A stretch of 64,000 nucleotides of DNA from Mycobacterium sp. MFM001 (GCF_003402475.1 NZ_BFAB01000009.1:62001-126000), one strand, 5' to 3'; numbered from the stretch's first letter, positions 14,891-27,009 are shown. Made by a program: numbers and translations. The notes: generated by a model not told the origin, from the letters alone.

Positions 14891-16996
14891 GTGGCACAGA
14901 AGGACGTGCTAACCGACCTGAGTAAGGTCCGCAACTTCGGCATCATGGCGCACATCGATGCCGGCAAGACGACGACGACGGAACGCATCCTCTACTACAC
15001 CGGCATCAACTACAAGATCGGTGAGGTCCACGACGGCGCCGCCACGATGGACTGGATGGAGCAGGAGCAGGAGCGGGGGATCACGATCACCTCCGCCGCC
15101 ACCACCACGTTCTGGAAAGACAACCAGCTCAACATCATCGACACGCCCGGGCACGTCGACTTCACCGTCGAGGTGGAGCGCAACCTGCGGGTGCTCGACG
15201 GCGCCGTGGCCGTGTTCGACGGCAAGGAAGGCGTCGAGCCGCAGTCCGAGCAGGTGTGGCGGCAAGCCGACAAATACGACGTTCCGCGGATCTGCTTCGT
15301 CAACAAGATGGACAAGATCGGCGCCGACTTCTACTTCTCGGTCAAGACTATGGAGGAGCGGCTCGGCGCCAACGCGGTGCCGATCCAGCTGCCGATCGGC
15401 TCCGAGAGCGAGTTCGAGGGCGTCGTCGACCTGGTCGAGATGAACGCCAAGGTCTGGCGCGGCGAAACCAAGCTCGGCGAGACCTACGACACCGTCGACA
15501 TCCCGGCCGAGCTGGCCGAGACCGCCGAGGAGTACCGCACGAAGCTGCTCGAGATCGTTGCCGAGACCGACGAAGAGCTGCTGGAGAAGTACGTCGGCGG
15601 CGAGGAGATCACCGTCGACGAGATCAAGGCGGCGATCCGCAAGCTGACGATCGCCAGCGAGATCTACCCCGTGCTGTGCGGCAGCGCGTTCAAGAACAAA
15701 GGCGTGCAGCCAATGCTGGACGCGGTCGTCGACTACCTGCCGTCGCCGCTGGACGTTCCGCCGGCGACCGGGCACGCGCCCGGCAACGAGGACGAGGAGA
15801 TCGTTCGCCACGCCAGCACCGACGAGCCGTTCTCCGCGCTGGCCTTCAAGATCGCCACGCACCCGTTCTTCGGCAAGCTGACCTACATCCGCGTCTACTC
15901 CGGCACCGTCGACTCCGGCAGCCAGGTCATCAACGCCACCAAGGGCAAAAAGGAGCGGCTGGGCAAGCTGTTCCAGATGCACTCCAACAAGGAGAACCCG
16001 GTCGAGAAGGCGAGCGCGGGCCACATCTACGCGGTGATCGGCCTCAAGGACACCACCACCGGCGACACCTTGAGCGACCCGAACCATCAGGTCGTGCTGG
16101 AGTCGATGACGTTCCCGGACCCGGTCATCGAGGTGGCCATCGAGCCGAAGACCAAGAGTGACCAGGAGAAGCTGAGCCTGTCGATCCAGAAGCTCGCCGA
16201 GGAGGACCCGACCTTCAAGGTGCACCTGGATCAGGAGACCGGCCAGACCGTGATCGGCGGCATGGGGGAGCTGCACCTCGACATCCTGGTCGACCGGATG
16301 CGCCGCGAATTCAAGGTCGAGGCCAACGTCGGCAAGCCGCAGGTGGCGTACAAGGAGACCATCCGCCGCAAGGTGGAGAACGTCGAGTACACCCACAAGA
16401 AGCAGACCGGCGGCTCGGGGCAGTTCGCCAAGGTCATCATCACCGTCGAGCCGTTCACCGGCGAGGACGGCGCCACCTACGAGTTCGAGAACAAGGTCAC
16501 CGGTGGCCGGGTGCCCCGCGAGTACATCCCATCGGTGGACGCCGGCGCCCAGGACGCCATGCAGTACGGCGTGCTGGCCGGCTACCCGCTGGTGAATTTG
16601 AAGGTCACGCTGCAAGACGGCGCGTTCCACGAGGTGGACTCGTCGGAGATGGCGTTCAAGATCGCCGGTTCGCAGGCACTGAAAAAGGCTGCCGGACAAG
16701 CGCAGCCGGTGATCCTGGAACCGATCATGGCCGTCGAGGTCACCACGCCCGAGGACTACATGGGCGACGTGATCGGCGACCTGAACTCCCGCCGTGGTCA
16801 AATCCAGGCCATGGAGGAGCGCGGCGGCGCACGTGTCGTCAAGGCGCACGTGCCGCTGTCGGAGATGTTCGGCTACGTCGGCGACCTGCGGTCGAAGACT
16901 CAAGGCCGGGCGAACTACTCCATGGTGTTCGACTCCTACGCCGAAGTGCCGGCGAACGTGTCGAAGGAGATCATCGCGAAGGCGACGGGCGAGTGA
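14891..16996 (+). CDS. fusA: Translation elongation factor G
   Basis: GTPase that drives ribosome translocation, 701 aa, GTG start. G-domain motifs are visible: G1 [13 protein letters not shown] near residue 20, G3 DTPGHVDF near residue 86 and G4 NKMDK near residue 140. C-terminal domains IV-V contain [13 protein letters not shown] and [14 protein letters not shown]. It sits between rpsG and tuf in the canonical str operon order. Confidence 0.99.
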   Translation: MAQKDVLTDLSKVRNFGIMAHIDAGKTTTTERILYYTGINYKIGEVHDGAATMDWMEQEQERGITITSAATTTFWKDNQLNIIDTPGHVDFTVEVERNLRVLDGAVAVFDGKEGVEPQSEQVWRQADKYDVPRICFVNKMDKIGADFYFSVKTMEERLGANAVPIQLPIGSESEFEGVVDLVEMNAKVWRGETKLGETYDTVDIPAELAETAEEYRTKLLEIVAETDEELLEKYVGGEEITVDEIKAAIRKLTIASEIYPVLCGSAFKNKGVQPMLDAVVDYLPSPLDVPPATGHAPGNEDEEIVRHASTDEPFSALAFKIATHPFFGKLTYIRVYSGTVDSGSQVINATKGKKERLGKLFQMHSNKENPVEKASAGHIYAVIGLKDTTTGDTLSDPNHQVVLESMTFPDPVIEVAIEPKTKSDQEKLSLSIQKLAEEDPTFKVHLDQETGQTVIGGMGELHLDILVDRMRREFKVEANVGKPQVAYKETIRRKVENVEYTHKKQTGGSGQFAKVIITVEPFTGEDGATYEFENKVTGGRVPREYIPSVDAGAQDAMQYGVLAGYPLVNLKVTLQDGAFHEVDSSEMAFKIAGSQALKKAAGQAQPVILEPIMAVEVTTPEDYMGDVIGDLNSRRGQIQAMEERGGARVVKAHVPLSEMFGYVGDLRSKTQGRANYSMVFDSYAEVPANVSKEIIAKATGE

Positions 16997-17095
16997 TCTT
17001 GCCCGGGGAGTAACCTTGCCCGGTCACTACCGGGGCACAACTGAAACCATCAACACTGCTTTTTTAAGCACCAACAAGTCCAGGAGGACACAGAA

Positions 17096-18286
<1,191 letters not shown>

Positions 18287-18304
18287 TTTCTGCCAGGCGT
18301 AATA

Positions 18305-19331
<1,027 letters not shown>

Positions 19332-19343
19332 CAATCACGGCCG

Positions 19344-20564
19344 CTACTCGTAAGCCAGTTGCAGACGTTCGAGGCGTCGCACCAGAAGGCTCGGCAGCCA
19401 CCGGCCGGTTTCAGCCGCTTCGAGTTTCGACGTGTGATCAAGGAGCTGACGAAGCACGACACGGGCTTCCAACCTGGCGAGCGCGGCTCCGGGGCAGAAG
19501 TGCGTGCCCTTGCCGAACGTGATGTGCCCCTTCCCGGCGGGACGGTCGAGGCGGAATTCGTCCGGGTTATCGAAATGCGATGGATCGCGGTTGGCCGCTC
19601 CCCACAGCAGGAGTAGTCGCGAATGCGCGGGGAGGTCGACACCACACAATGTGGTGTCGCGGACGACGTGGCGGTAATGCCCCCGGAACGGTGGTTCGTA
19701 GCGCAACACTTCCTCGAGAAATGCACCGAGGAGGTCCGGTTGGTCGCGCACCCGCTGTTGGATATCTGGGCGCGTCGCCAAAATCCAAGCTGCGGAACCG
19801 ATTAACGAGGCCGTGGATTCGCCGCCGGCACTGAACAGCATGATCATTATCGCCAAAGCCGTCACCTCGGCCACTTCGCCCGAGGCGCATGCTGTGGCGA
19901 GGTCGCCGAGCAGATTGTCCTGCGGGTTGGCCGCAGCCTTTTGAAACTGTTCGGTGATGTAGCCGCCGAGTTCCATCACCGCGATGCCTGAGGCGGTGAG
20001 CTGTTCGGAGTTGACGAGCCCTTCGACGACTTGGGTTGTGGCATAACCCCATCGGACGAGCCTGTCGATGTCCTCGTCGGGAACGCCGATGATTCGCCCG
20101 ACAATCATCATCGGCAACCGATTCGCCACAGCGCTCATCCATTCGATGGATCCGTTGCGGCTGTTGGCATTCCACAACTGATCGGCAGTTTCCACGATGA
20201 AAGGCTCGAAGGTGCGAATGCGTTTGGCCGCCAATTGCGGTGTCAGCAACTTTCGATGGACGGCATGCGCGGGGTCGTCGGCCGTGGCCAGCGCCTGGGT
20301 TTCTCCGCCGAGTTCTCCCACCGGGAAAGCGGCCACTGTGTCGTCGGGCTGATACATCATCGTCGCGGTCAGGTTTGCGGAGAAATCCTCCGGACGCGCG
20401 ATGGCATCGTTGATGGCATCCCAACTGCACACCGCATAGAAACCGGAATCGCCGATCTGGTGCACCGGACCCTCTGCGAGCATGCGCGCGTAAAGCGGGT
20501 AGGGGTCCTGGACGAACCGATCGTGGAATAGCTCGATACCGAGGCGACCATCCAAAGCCGTCAT
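19344..20564 (-). CDS. Cytochrome P450 inserted beside the mycofactocin locus
   Basis: Soluble bacterial cytochrome P450, about 406 aa. The heme loop FGKGTHFCPGAALARLEAR carries the Cys ligand near residue 345. The I-helix motif is SAGGEST, with Glu instead of the common Asp, and the ExxR motif is in FLEEVLRYEPPFRG. ATG at 20564 is preferred; an in-frame TTG lies at 20600 and neither has a strong ribosome-binding site. It is convergent with the SDR gene and divergent from a TetR gene. M. tuberculosis has no P450 between Rv0687 and Rv0688, and the region looks less GC-rich than its surroundings, so horizontal gain is likely. An electron-transfer partner could be the FAD reductase at 21352, but no ferredoxin gene is visible. 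Confidence 0.93.
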   Translation of the reverse strand: MTALDGRLGIELFHDRFVQDPYPLYARMLAEGPVHQIGDSGFYAVCSWDAINDAIARPEDFSANLTATMMYQPDDTVAAFPVGELGGETQALATADDPAHAVHRKLLTPQLAAKRIRTFEPFIVETADQLWNANSRNGSIEWMSAVANRLPMMIVGRIIGVPDEDIDRLVRWGYATTQVVEGLVNSEQLTASGIAVMELGGYITEQFQKAAANPQDNLLGDLATACASGEVAEVTALAIMIMLFSAGGESTASLIGSAAWILATRPDIQQRVRDQPDLLGAFLEEVLRYEPPFRGHYRHVVRDTTLCGVDLPAHSRLLLLWGAANRDPSHFDNPDEFRLDRPAGKGHITFGKGTHFCPGAALARLEARVVLRQLLDHTSKLEAAETGRWLPSLLVRRLERLQLAYE

Positions 20565-20703
20565 TTCTTCAAAATGCTCGGCGCCACCCTGCAGCGTCAA
20601 GCGGTTCGGTCGAAGCTGAAATCGCCGGTGGAGGCCGACGGAGGCTGTCGTCTCAATGAAGCTTGTCTATAAGGGGGAAGCCTGAAACATAGTGCCGTTC
20701 GTG

Positions 20704-20717
20704 TCTCAGATTTGAGA
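20704..20717. promoter_or_regulatory. Candidate TetR operator between the P450 and TetR genes
   Basis: TCTCA-GATT-TGAGA is a perfect 5-bp inverted repeat located 35 bp before the TetR start and 140 bp before the divergent P450 start. The intergenic region (20565-20752) is AT-richer than the genes and probably holds both promoters. Confidence 0.5.
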
Positions 20718-20752
20718 AGATGAAAGCCTTCGGGTGTGAGGGGCTCGTAACG

Positions 20753-21298
20753 ATGGTTCGAGAAGATTGGGTCGTCGGCGGCGATCGTCGCCGGCTTGCC
20801 GCGGAGCGCATCTATGCGGCCGCCACGGAACTAATTGTCCGCAAAGGACTGGACGCCTTCGACATCGAAACTCTGGCCGCCCACGTCCACTGTTCGCGCG
20901 CCACCATCTATCGCTATGCGGGTGGAAAAGCCCAAATACGCGACGTGGTTCTGATGCGCATGGCGGCTCGCATTGTCGACACCGTCCGGCGCGCCGTCGA
21001 GGGTCTTAGCGGGTCGCAGCGCGTGATGACCGCGATCATGGTGGCGTTGGAAGAGATCAGGTCCGATCCGATGCGCCGGTTGATGCGCGACGCGAGTACC
21101 GCCCTCGACTTGGGGGATTTGCACTCGTCGCCGATGCTGGCCCATCTCGCCGCCGAGCTCACCGGCATCGCCGACGACGACCCCCAGGCGGCGCAATGGA
21201 TCGTCCGCGTGGTCGTGTCGCTGGCGTATTGGCCAATCGGCGACAGCCTTCGTGAAGAAGACATGCTGAGGCGGTTCGTTACACCCGCGTTCAACTAG
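20753..21298 (+). CDS. TetR family transcriptional regulator (divergent from P450)
   Basis: TetR-type regulator, 181 aa. The N-terminal helix-turn-helix reads RIYAAATELIVRKGLDAFDI then LAAHVHCSRATIYRYAGGKA. ATG at 20753 with GAGGGG upstream is preferred to an ATG 33 bp earlier. It is transcribed away from the P450 gene, with a dyad between them, the usual layout for a repressor controlling its neighbour and itself. It appears to have arrived with the P450 as a unit. No ligand can be inferred. Confidence 0.9.
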   Translation: MVREDWVVGGDRRRLAAERIYAAATELIVRKGLDAFDIETLAAHVHCSRATIYRYAGGKAQIRDVVLMRMAARIVDTVRRAVEGLSGSQRVMTAIMVALEEIRSDPMRRLMRDASTALDLGDLHSSPMLAHLAAELTGIADDDPQAAQWIVRVVVSLAYWPIGDSLREEDMLRRFVTPAFN

Positions 21299-21351
21299 TC
21301 CCGTCATTTTTGCGCGGGTTGCGGGGTGGCGCACCGCTGGTCGCCGCGATC

Positions 21352-22542
21352 GTGTATGAACTCCACGTGGGGAATAGCGACAAAGGCGTAGTCATCGTCG
21401 GCGGGGGGCTCGCCGCCGCGCGGACCGCTGAACAACTGCGACGGGCGGACTACGCCGGCCCGCTGACGATCGTCAGCGACGAGGTGCATCTGCCCTACGA
21501 CCGGCCACCGCTCTCGAAAGAGGTGCTGCGCAGCGAGGTCGACGACGTCACCCTCAAGCCGCGGGAGTTCTACGACGAGAACAACATCACGCTGCGATTG
21601 GGTTCGGCCGCCACCACGCTGGACACCACGGCCCAGACGGTGACCCTCGACGACGGAACGGTGCTCGGCTACGACGAGCTCGTCATCGCGACGGGCCTTG
21701 TGCCGCGGCGCATTCCGGCCTTCCCCGACCTGGAGGGCATCCGGGTATTGCGTTCGTTCGACGAAAGCCTCGCGCTGCGCAGGCACGCGTCCGCCGCACA
21801 GCGTGCCGCCGTCGTCGGTGCCGGTTTCATCGGCTGCGAGGTGGCGGCCAGCCTGCGCGGCCTGGGCGTAGAAGTGGTGCTCGTCGAGCCGCAGCCCGCG
21901 CCGCTGGCAGCCGTGCTCGGCGCCCAGATCGGCGAGTTGGTGGCGCGGCTGCATCGGGCCGAGGGAGTCGACGTGCGCACCGGCGTTGGTGTGGCAGAGG
22001 TCCGTGGCCAGGAGCATGTCGAGACGGTGATCTTGACCGACGGCGCGGAAGTGAGCGCCGATCTGGTGGTGGTCGGCATCGGGTCGCGGCCGGCGACCGA
22101 CTGGCTGGATGGCAGCGGGATCGAGGTGGACAACGGTGTGCTCTGCGACGCAGCAGGGCGCACCAACGTACCCAACGTGTGGGCGCTCGGCGACGTCGCC
22201 TCCTGGCGCACCCCCGCGGGACATCAAGTGCGGGTTGAACATTGGAGCAATGTCGCCGAACAGGCACGGGCGGTGGTGCCCGCGATGCTGGGCCGGGAGA
22301 CGCCGTCGAACGTTGTCGTCCCGTACTTTTGGAGCGACCAGTACGACGTCAAAATTCAGTGCCTGGGCGAACCGCACGCCACCGATATCGTGCACCTCGT
22401 CGAGGACGATGGCCGCCGCTTCCTCGCCTACTACGAGCGCGACGGTGTGGTGGTCGGCGTCGTCGGTGGCGGGATGCCCGCCAAGGTGATGAAGACGCGG
22501 GCCAAAATCGCTGCAGGAGCACCGATTTCCGACGTGCTGTAG
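21352..22542 (+). CDS. FAD-dependent NAD(P)H:ferredoxin/rubredoxin reductase (Rv0688-like)
   Basis: Flavoprotein reductase of the ferredoxin/putidaredoxin reductase family, about 396 aa, homologous to Rv0688. The FAD-binding dinucleotide fold is at the N-terminus (VVIVGGGLAAARTAEQLRRA), the NAD-binding fold in the middle (AAVVGAGFIGCEVAASLRGLG) and the second FAD motif in VWALGDVAS near residue 280; the C-terminal reductase domain is FWSDQYDVKIQCLG. The start is uncertain: GTG at 21352 or 21367, or TTG at 21310, all with weak ribosome-binding sites. It could reduce a ferredoxin for the P450 or take part in mycofactocin redox cycling; both are inference. Confidence 0.9.
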   Translation: MYELHVGNSDKGVVIVGGGLAAARTAEQLRRADYAGPLTIVSDEVHLPYDRPPLSKEVLRSEVDDVTLKPREFYDENNITLRLGSAATTLDTTAQTVTLDDGTVLGYDELVIATGLVPRRIPAFPDLEGIRVLRSFDESLALRRHASAAQRAAVVGAGFIGCEVAASLRGLGVEVVLVEPQPAPLAAVLGAQIGELVARLHRAEGVDVRTGVGVAEVRGQEHVETVILTDGAEVSADLVVVGIGSRPATDWLDGSGIEVDNGVLCDAAGRTNVPNVWALGDVASWRTPAGHQVRVEHWSNVAEQARAVVPAMLGRETPSNVVVPYFWSDQYDVKIQCLGEPHATDIVHLVEDDGRRFLAYYERDGVVVGVVGGGMPAKVMKTRAKIAAGAPISDVL

Positions 22543-22557
22543 CTGCGTCTGTTCGCG

Positions 22558-23601
22558 CTATTCCCAGGCGACTGGCGGGCCGTGCGGTGTGCACGCGGCC
22601 AGCACCTCGTCCGCGCCGCCGGGCCAGCTGCGGGCACAGACGAGGAACTCGACCGGAGAGTCGGGTGTTCGCCGTCGCGGCTCCAACATGAGGTGCACGA
22701 ACGGCGACTCGGCGGTTGCCCGGTCCGCCAAGGACTCGATTGCGGTTGTCGTCGCGTGCTTTTCGTCGCCGGAAAGGTACTGCCACATGATCGAGTGCCA
22801 CAGCACGGTCGTCGCGCCGGGAACAAGGCCGAGCTCGGCGACGGCGTCGGCGGCGCGGCGGCGCAGCAGCTGCGCGGGAACCCGCCGGGCGATGCTGATT
22901 GCGCCGCGCAACCGGTCGAGCCGGGCGGTCATGTCGGGCCAGACGTAGCTCAGCAGCGTCAGCTCCCCGTCGCGGCTGGTGGCGTCGACGGGCGCGATGT
23001 CGTAGCCGCGCCGTTCGACGATCTGCAGGGCGGCCGCCGGCGGCACGCTGCCCCGCCAGGCGTCGTCGATGCTCACCGGCGAATCGGGCGGACCCCACTG
23101 CCCGCCGCCATAGCGGTAGCAAAAACGGTCGGCGCGCAGGTTCAGCCCGGCGCTGCATCCTATCTCGAAAAGCCTTGTTGGCAACGCGAATCGGTGGGTC
23201 AAAATCAGCAGCGCGCCGATCAGCGCCGCGGACCTGCCCACCTCGTTCGTCTGCGGTGGCTGGTCGAGCGCCGCGCGAAGCACCTCGGCGTTCTGGGCCG
23301 CGGTCCGCGTGATCTCCGGCCACGCGGCCTCGGCGTCCCAGCGACCACCGGTGCTCGGATACCAGCGGCGCAGCGCCGGGGCGCGCCCGCCGAGCACCAG
23401 CCGGTGCAATCCGCCCAGCAGTCGCAGCGGCAACGCGTGCCGCACCGGATCGTGTTCGTGGCCGGCCAGGATTCCCGCGAACACGCCCCCGGCGTCGACG
23501 TCGGCGGCCACCCGCTCGAGCAGCTCGCCGTACATCGCGGATCCCAGCTCCGCGCAGGCCTGCGACTGGAGCCGCAGGGACCGCTGCAACCGGGTGCTCA
23601 C
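22558..23601 (-). CDS. DUF2332 family protein (Rv0690c-like)
   Basis: Protein of unknown function, 347 aa, of the DUF2332 family. It contains [17 protein letters not shown] near residue 145, which resembles a methyltransferase motif I, and [11 protein letters not shown] near residue 275. The GTG start overlaps the mftR stop as GTGA, so it is translated together with mftR. Length and position match Rv0690c. A SAM-dependent activity is possible from the motif but has not been shown, as far as I know. Confidence 0.82.
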   Translation of the reverse strand: MSTRLQRSLRLQSQACAELGSAMYGELLERVAADVDAGGVFAGILAGHEHDPVRHALPLRLLGGLHRLVLGGRAPALRRWYPSTGGRWDAEAAWPEITRTAAQNAEVLRAALDQPPQTNEVGRSAALIGALLILTHRFALPTRLFEIGCSAGLNLRADRFCYRYGGGQWGPPDSPVSIDDAWRGSVPPAAALQIVERRGYDIAPVDATSRDGELTLLSYVWPDMTARLDRLRGAISIARRVPAQLLRRRAADAVAELGLVPGATTVLWHSIMWQYLSGDEKHATTTAIESLADRATAESPFVHLMLEPRRRTPDSPVEFLVCARSWPGGADEVLAACTPHGPPVAWE

Positions 23602-24194
23602 CGGTCCAGTCGGTCCAGCCCGGCGCCGACGACGTCGAACGCATCACCGAGCGCCTGCGGCAGCGAGACGGATTCGTCGTCGAGCCAATGCTCGTAGGCG
23701 CTCAACGCCACCCCGAGCATCATCCATGCGATGGTCTGCGGCAGCAGGTCGTCGGGCGCGGCGCCGGTGCGGCAAGCGACGAACTCGGCGATCACCGCGC
23801 GCCAGCCGGCATACATCGTCATCGAATAGGCCTGCAGCTCAGCGGTTTGCAGGATCACACGCATCCGCTGCCGGTGTCGGACCGTCTCCGACTCGTCGAA
23901 GGTGTTGAACGCCAACAACGCTGAACGCAACGCCTCGCCGAGCGGCACGTCCGGATCGACGTGGTCGAAAAGCTCCCGTAGGTGTTCCAAATGGGCGTCG
24001 AAGTCGCCCCACGGGATCGCGTTCTTGGAAGCGTAGTAGCGGAACAGGGTTCGGCGGGCGATGCCGGCGGCCTGCGCGACGTCGTCGACACTGACCTCGG
24101 CGAAACCGCGGGCGGCGAACAAGCGGAGGGCGACATCGGTGATGTGGTGCGGCGTCGTCGAGCGGCGCCGGCCCACCCGCGACTGAGTCAACAT
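23598..24194 (-). CDS. mftR: Mycofactocin system TetR regulator MftR
   Basis: TetR regulator, 198 aa, equal in length to Rv0691c. The start at 24194 ([18 protein letters not shown]) is chosen because GGAAGGG precedes it and the length fits; two upstream ATGs (24209, 24227) are in frame. The helix-turn-helix is [20 protein letters not shown] followed by [12 protein letters not shown], typical of MftR. It is divergent from mftA with 78 bp between starts, consistent with the known role of MftR as a repressor of the mft genes that responds to acyl-CoA. Confidence 0.93.
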   Translation of the reverse strand: MLTQSRVGRRRSTTPHHITDVALRLFAARGFAEVSVDDVAQAAGIARRTLFRYYASKNAIPWGDFDAHLEHLRELFDHVDPDVPLGEALRSALLAFNTFDESETVRHRQRMRVILQTAELQAYSMTMYAGWRAVIAEFVACRTGAAPDDLLPQTIAWMMLGVALSAYEHWLDDESVSLPQALGDAFDVVGAGLDRLDR

Positions 24195-24212
24195 GACCCG
24201 CCCTTCCATTTC

Positions 24213-24225
24213 GGCACTCGATGCC
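24213..24225. promoter_or_regulatory. Possible operator in the mftR-mftA divergent promoter
   Basis: GGCA-CTCGA-TGCC is a small dyad between the divergent mftR and mftA genes; CATATT right after it (24225-24230) could be a -10 element toward mftA. The arms are only 4 bp, so support is weak. Confidence 0.25.
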
Positions 24226-24272
24226 ATATTCTGTCCGAGATTGTCGAACCCCTGACGACGAAAGGCAAGTTT

Positions 24273-24368
24273 ATGGAGCCGAACCAGCAGATCGACACCG
24301 ACGCCGAGCTGGTCACCGAGACCCTGGTCGAAGAGGTGTCCATCGACGGCATGTGCGGGGTCTACTGA
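24273..24368 (+). CDS. mftA: Mycofactocin precursor peptide MftA
   Basis: Ribosomal precursor peptide of mycofactocin, 31 aa. It ends in the invariant SIDGMCGVY; the C-terminal Val-Tyr is decarboxylated and cyclised by MftC, cut free by MftE and becomes the redox-active core. The leader is acidic ([14 protein letters not shown]), as expected for binding by MftB. AAAGG lies 8 bp before the ATG. mftB begins 2 bp after the stop. Confidence 0.96.
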   Translation: MEPNQQIDTDAELVTETLVEEVSIDGMCGVY

Positions 24369-24370
24369 CC

Positions 24371-24661
24371 GTGCCCAGCCCGCCGGGCGGGTTCAATCCC
24401 GACGCCGGCTGGCGGTTGCACCCGCAAGTGGCGGTGCGCCCGGAACCGTTCGGCGCACTGCTCTACCACTTCGGCACCCGCAAGCTGTCGTTTTTGAAAA
24501 ACCGCACCATCCTGGCCGTCGTGCAGTCGCTGGCCGATCACGCCGATGTCCGGGCCGCATGCCGCGCCGCGGGGGTCGCCGACGGCGAGCAGCGCCCCTA
24601 TATGCATGCGCTGGGTGTGCTGGCCGACTCGAACATGCTGGTGCCCAAGGAGATTCAATGA
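24371..24661 (+). CDS. mftB: Mycofactocin peptide chaperone MftB (PqqD-like)
   Basis: RiPP recognition element protein that binds the MftA leader and presents it to MftC, 96 aa. The winged-helix PqqD-like region is seen in [20 protein letters not shown], then [19 protein letters not shown]. The GTG start at 24371 follows mftA by 2 bp, and the stop overlaps the mftC start (ATGA). The frame is open further upstream but overlaps mftA. Confidence 0.95.
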   Translation: MPSPPGGFNPDAGWRLHPQVAVRPEPFGALLYHFGTRKLSFLKNRTILAVVQSLADHADVRAACRAAGVADGEQRPYMHALGVLADSNMLVPKEIQ

Positions 24662-25818
24662 CAACAGTCGTCCCGCGGCTGATCGAGCAGTTCGAGCAGG
24701 GCCTCGACGCGCCCATCTGCCTGACCTGGGAGCTGACCTACGCCTGCAATCTGGCGTGCGTGCACTGCCTGTCGTCGTCGGGCAAGCGCGATCCGCGCGA
24801 GCTGTCCACCCGGCAATGCAAGGACATCATCGACGAGCTGGAACGCATGCAAGTGTTCTACGTCAACATCGGCGGCGGGGAACCCACTGTGCGGCCGGAC
24901 TTCTGGGAGTTGGTCGACTACGCCACCGCGCATCACGTCGGCGTGAAGTTCTCCACGAACGGGGTGCGGATCACCCCCGAGGTAGCTGCGCGACTCGCCG
25001 CCAGTGACTACGTCGACGTGCAGATCTCGCTCGACGGCGCGACCGCGGAGGTCAACGACGCGGTGCGGGGCCCCGGGTCGTACGCGATGGCCGTCCGCGC
25101 GCTGGAGAACCTGGCCGCCGCCGGCTTCACCGACGCCAAGATCTCGGTGGTCGTCACCCGCCACAACGTCGACCAGCTCGACGAATTCGCCGCACTGGCA
25201 AGCCGTTACGGCGCCACGCTGCGCATCACCCGGTTGCGCCCGTCGGGCCGCGGCGCCGACGTGTGGGACGACCTGCACCCGACCGCCGACCAACAGGTCC
25301 AGCTGTACGACTGGCTGGTCGCCAAGGGCGAGCGGGTGCTGACCGGCGACTCGTTCTTCCACCTGTCGGCGCTCGGCGAGCCCGGCGCACTGGCCGGCCT
25401 CAACATGTGCGGGGCCGGCCGGGTGGTCTGTTTGATCGACCCGGTCGGCGACGTCTACGCCTGCCCCTTCGCCATTCACGATCGCTTCCTCGCCGGAAAC
25501 GTGTTGTCCGACAGCGGGTTTGACAATGTCTGGAAGAACGCGCCGCTGTTCCGCGAGCTGCGTGAGCCACAGTCCGCCGGTGCGTGCGGAAGCTGCGGGC
25601 ATTACGACAGCTGCCGAGGCGGCTGCATGGCGGCGAAGTTCTTCACTGGCCTGCCGATGGACGGACCGGACCCGGAATGCGTGCAGGGCCATGGCGCGCC
25701 GGCGCTGGCTCGCGAACGCGACAAGCCCCGGCCCGCCGTCGACCACTCGCGGGGACCGGTGCCGCTGACCCTGTCCACGCGTCCGCCGCGACGCATCTGC
25801 AACGAAAGCCCGGTGTAG
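24658..25818 (+). CDS. mftC: Mycofactocin radical SAM maturase MftC
   Basis: Radical SAM/SPASM enzyme, 386 aa, which oxidatively decarboxylates the terminal Tyr of MftA and then links it to Val. The SAM cluster motif C-x3-C-x2-C is at Cys30, Cys34 and Cys37 (YACNLACVHC), and GGGEP follows near residue 78. The SPASM domain has the expected Cys set (MCGAGRVVC, VYACPF, CGSCGHYDSCRGGC, PECVQGHG). The ATGA overlap with mftB indicates coupled synthesis of the pair. Confidence 0.97.
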   Translation: MTTVVPRLIEQFEQGLDAPICLTWELTYACNLACVHCLSSSGKRDPRELSTRQCKDIIDELERMQVFYVNIGGGEPTVRPDFWELVDYATAHHVGVKFSTNGVRITPEVAARLAASDYVDVQISLDGATAEVNDAVRGPGSYAMAVRALENLAAAGFTDAKISVVVTRHNVDQLDEFAALASRYGATLRITRLRPSGRGADVWDDLHPTADQQVQLYDWLVAKGERVLTGDSFFHLSALGEPGALAGLNMCGAGRVVCLIDPVGDVYACPFAIHDRFLAGNVLSDSGFDNVWKNAPLFRELREPQSAGACGSCGHYDSCRGGCMAAKFFTGLPMDGPDPECVQGHGAPALARERDKPRPAVDHSRGPVPLTLSTRPPRRICNESPV

Positions 25819-25821
25819 CCG

Positions 25822-27009
25822 ATGGCAGCCTGGTTCGAGACCGTCGCGGTCGCCCAGCAGCGCGCCAAGCGGCGGCTGCCGAAGTCGGTCTACGCCGCGC
25901 TGATCGCCGCCAGCGAAAAAGGCATCACGGTCGCCGACAACGTCGAGGCGTTCAGCGAGCTAGGTTTCGCCCCGCATGTGGTCGGCGCAGCCGAGAAGCG
26001 TGAACTCTCGACTACCGTTATGGGCCAAGACATCTCGCTGCCGGTGATCATCTCGCCCACCGGCGTGCAGGCGGTCCATCCGGACGGCGAGGTGGCGGTC
26101 GCCCGCGCCGCGGCCGCACGCGGCACGGCGATGGGATTGTCGTCGTTTGCCAGCAAGCCGATCGAGGAGGTTGTCGCCGCCAACCCCAAGTTGTTCTTCC
26201 AGGTGTACTGGCTCGGCGGCCGTGAGGCTATCGCGGAGCGCGTCGAGCGGGCCCGCGCGGCGGGCGCGGTCGGGCTGATCGTCACGACCGACTGGACGTT
26301 CTCGCACGGGCGGGACTGGGGCAGCCCCAAGATCCCCGAGCAGATGAACCTGGCAACGATTCTGCGGCTGTCCCCGCAGGCCGTCACCCGCCCGGGCTGG
26401 CTGTGGCAGTGGGGCAAGACGCTGCGCCCGCCGAACCTGCGCGTGCCCAACCAGGCGCGCAAGGGCGAGCCCGGCCCGCCGTTCTTCGCCGCCTACGGCG
26501 AATGGATGGGCACGCCACCACCGACGTGGGATGACATCGCGTGGCTGCGCGAACTGTGGGGCGGACCGTTCATGCTCAAGGGCGTGATGCGCGTCGACGA
26601 CGCGAAAAGGGCTGTGGATGCCGGTGTTTCGGCGATCTCGGTGTCCAACCACGGCGGCAACAACCTGGACGGAACGCCGGCGGCCATCCGCGCACTGCCC
26701 GCCGTCGCCGATGCGGTCGGCGACCAGATCGAGGTGTTGCTGGACGGTGGCATCCGGCGCGGCAGCGACGTCGTCAAGGCGTTGGCGCTGGGCGCGCGTG
26801 CGGTGATGATCGGCCGCGCCTATCTGTGGGGCCTCGCCGCCGCCGGTCAACCCGGCGTCGAGAACGTGCTCGACATCTTGCGGGCCGGCATCGACTGTGC
26901 GCTGATGGGGCTCGGCCACGGCTCCGTTCACGACCTCGAGCCGGACGACATCGTGGTCCCGCCGGAGTTTGCCCGAGCGCTCGGAATGCCCGCCGCGGGC
27001 GGAGCCTGA
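25822..27009 (+). CDS. mftD: FMN-dependent mycofactocin oxidase MftD
   Basis: Member of the alpha-hydroxyacid oxidase family, 395 aa, which oxidatively deaminates the cyclised Val-Tyr intermediate to give premycofactocin. FMN-binding regions are LPVIISPTGVQAVHPDGE, then LLDGGIRRGSDVVKALALGA. The catalytic His is kept in SNHGGNNLDG, but the Arg that binds the substrate carboxylate in classical family members (SNHGGRQLDG) is Asn here, fitting a substrate other than a 2-hydroxyacid. It lies 3 bp after mftC; mftE follows after a 132-bp gap with no obvious gene. Confidence 0.95.
   Translation: MAAWFETVAVAQQRAKRRLPKSVYAALIAASEKGITVADNVEAFSELGFAPHVVGAAEKRELSTTVMGQDISLPVIISPTGVQAVHPDGEVAVARAAAARGTAMGLSSFASKPIEEVVAANPKLFFQVYWLGGREAIAERVERARAAGAVGLIVTTDWTFSHGRDWGSPKIPEQMNLATILRLSPQAVTRPGWLWQWGKTLRPPNLRVPNQARKGEPGPPFFAAYGEWMGTPPPTWDDIAWLRELWGGPFMLKGVMRVDDAKRAVDAGVSAISVSNHGGNNLDGTPAAIRALPAVADAVGDQIEVLLDGGIRRGSDVVKALALGARAVMIGRAYLWGLAAAGQPGVENVLDILRAGIDCALMGLGHGSVHDLEPDDIVVPPEFARALGMPAAGGA

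Noticed and set aside
14909..16903. 664-codon open frame on the minus strand opposite fusA
   Set aside because: Same reason: a shadow of a highly biased GC-rich gene, no family motif.
16997..17095. Possible riboswitch or attenuator before tuf
   Set aside because: A short T-run with GCTTTTTTAAGC and a weak CCCGG/CCGGG stem are visible, but no known riboswitch core; kept only as a comment under tuf.
24559..24657. Upstream extension of mftC
   Set aside because: It overlaps mftB in another frame; the ATGA overlap at 24658 is the natural start, giving the usual MftC N-terminus.
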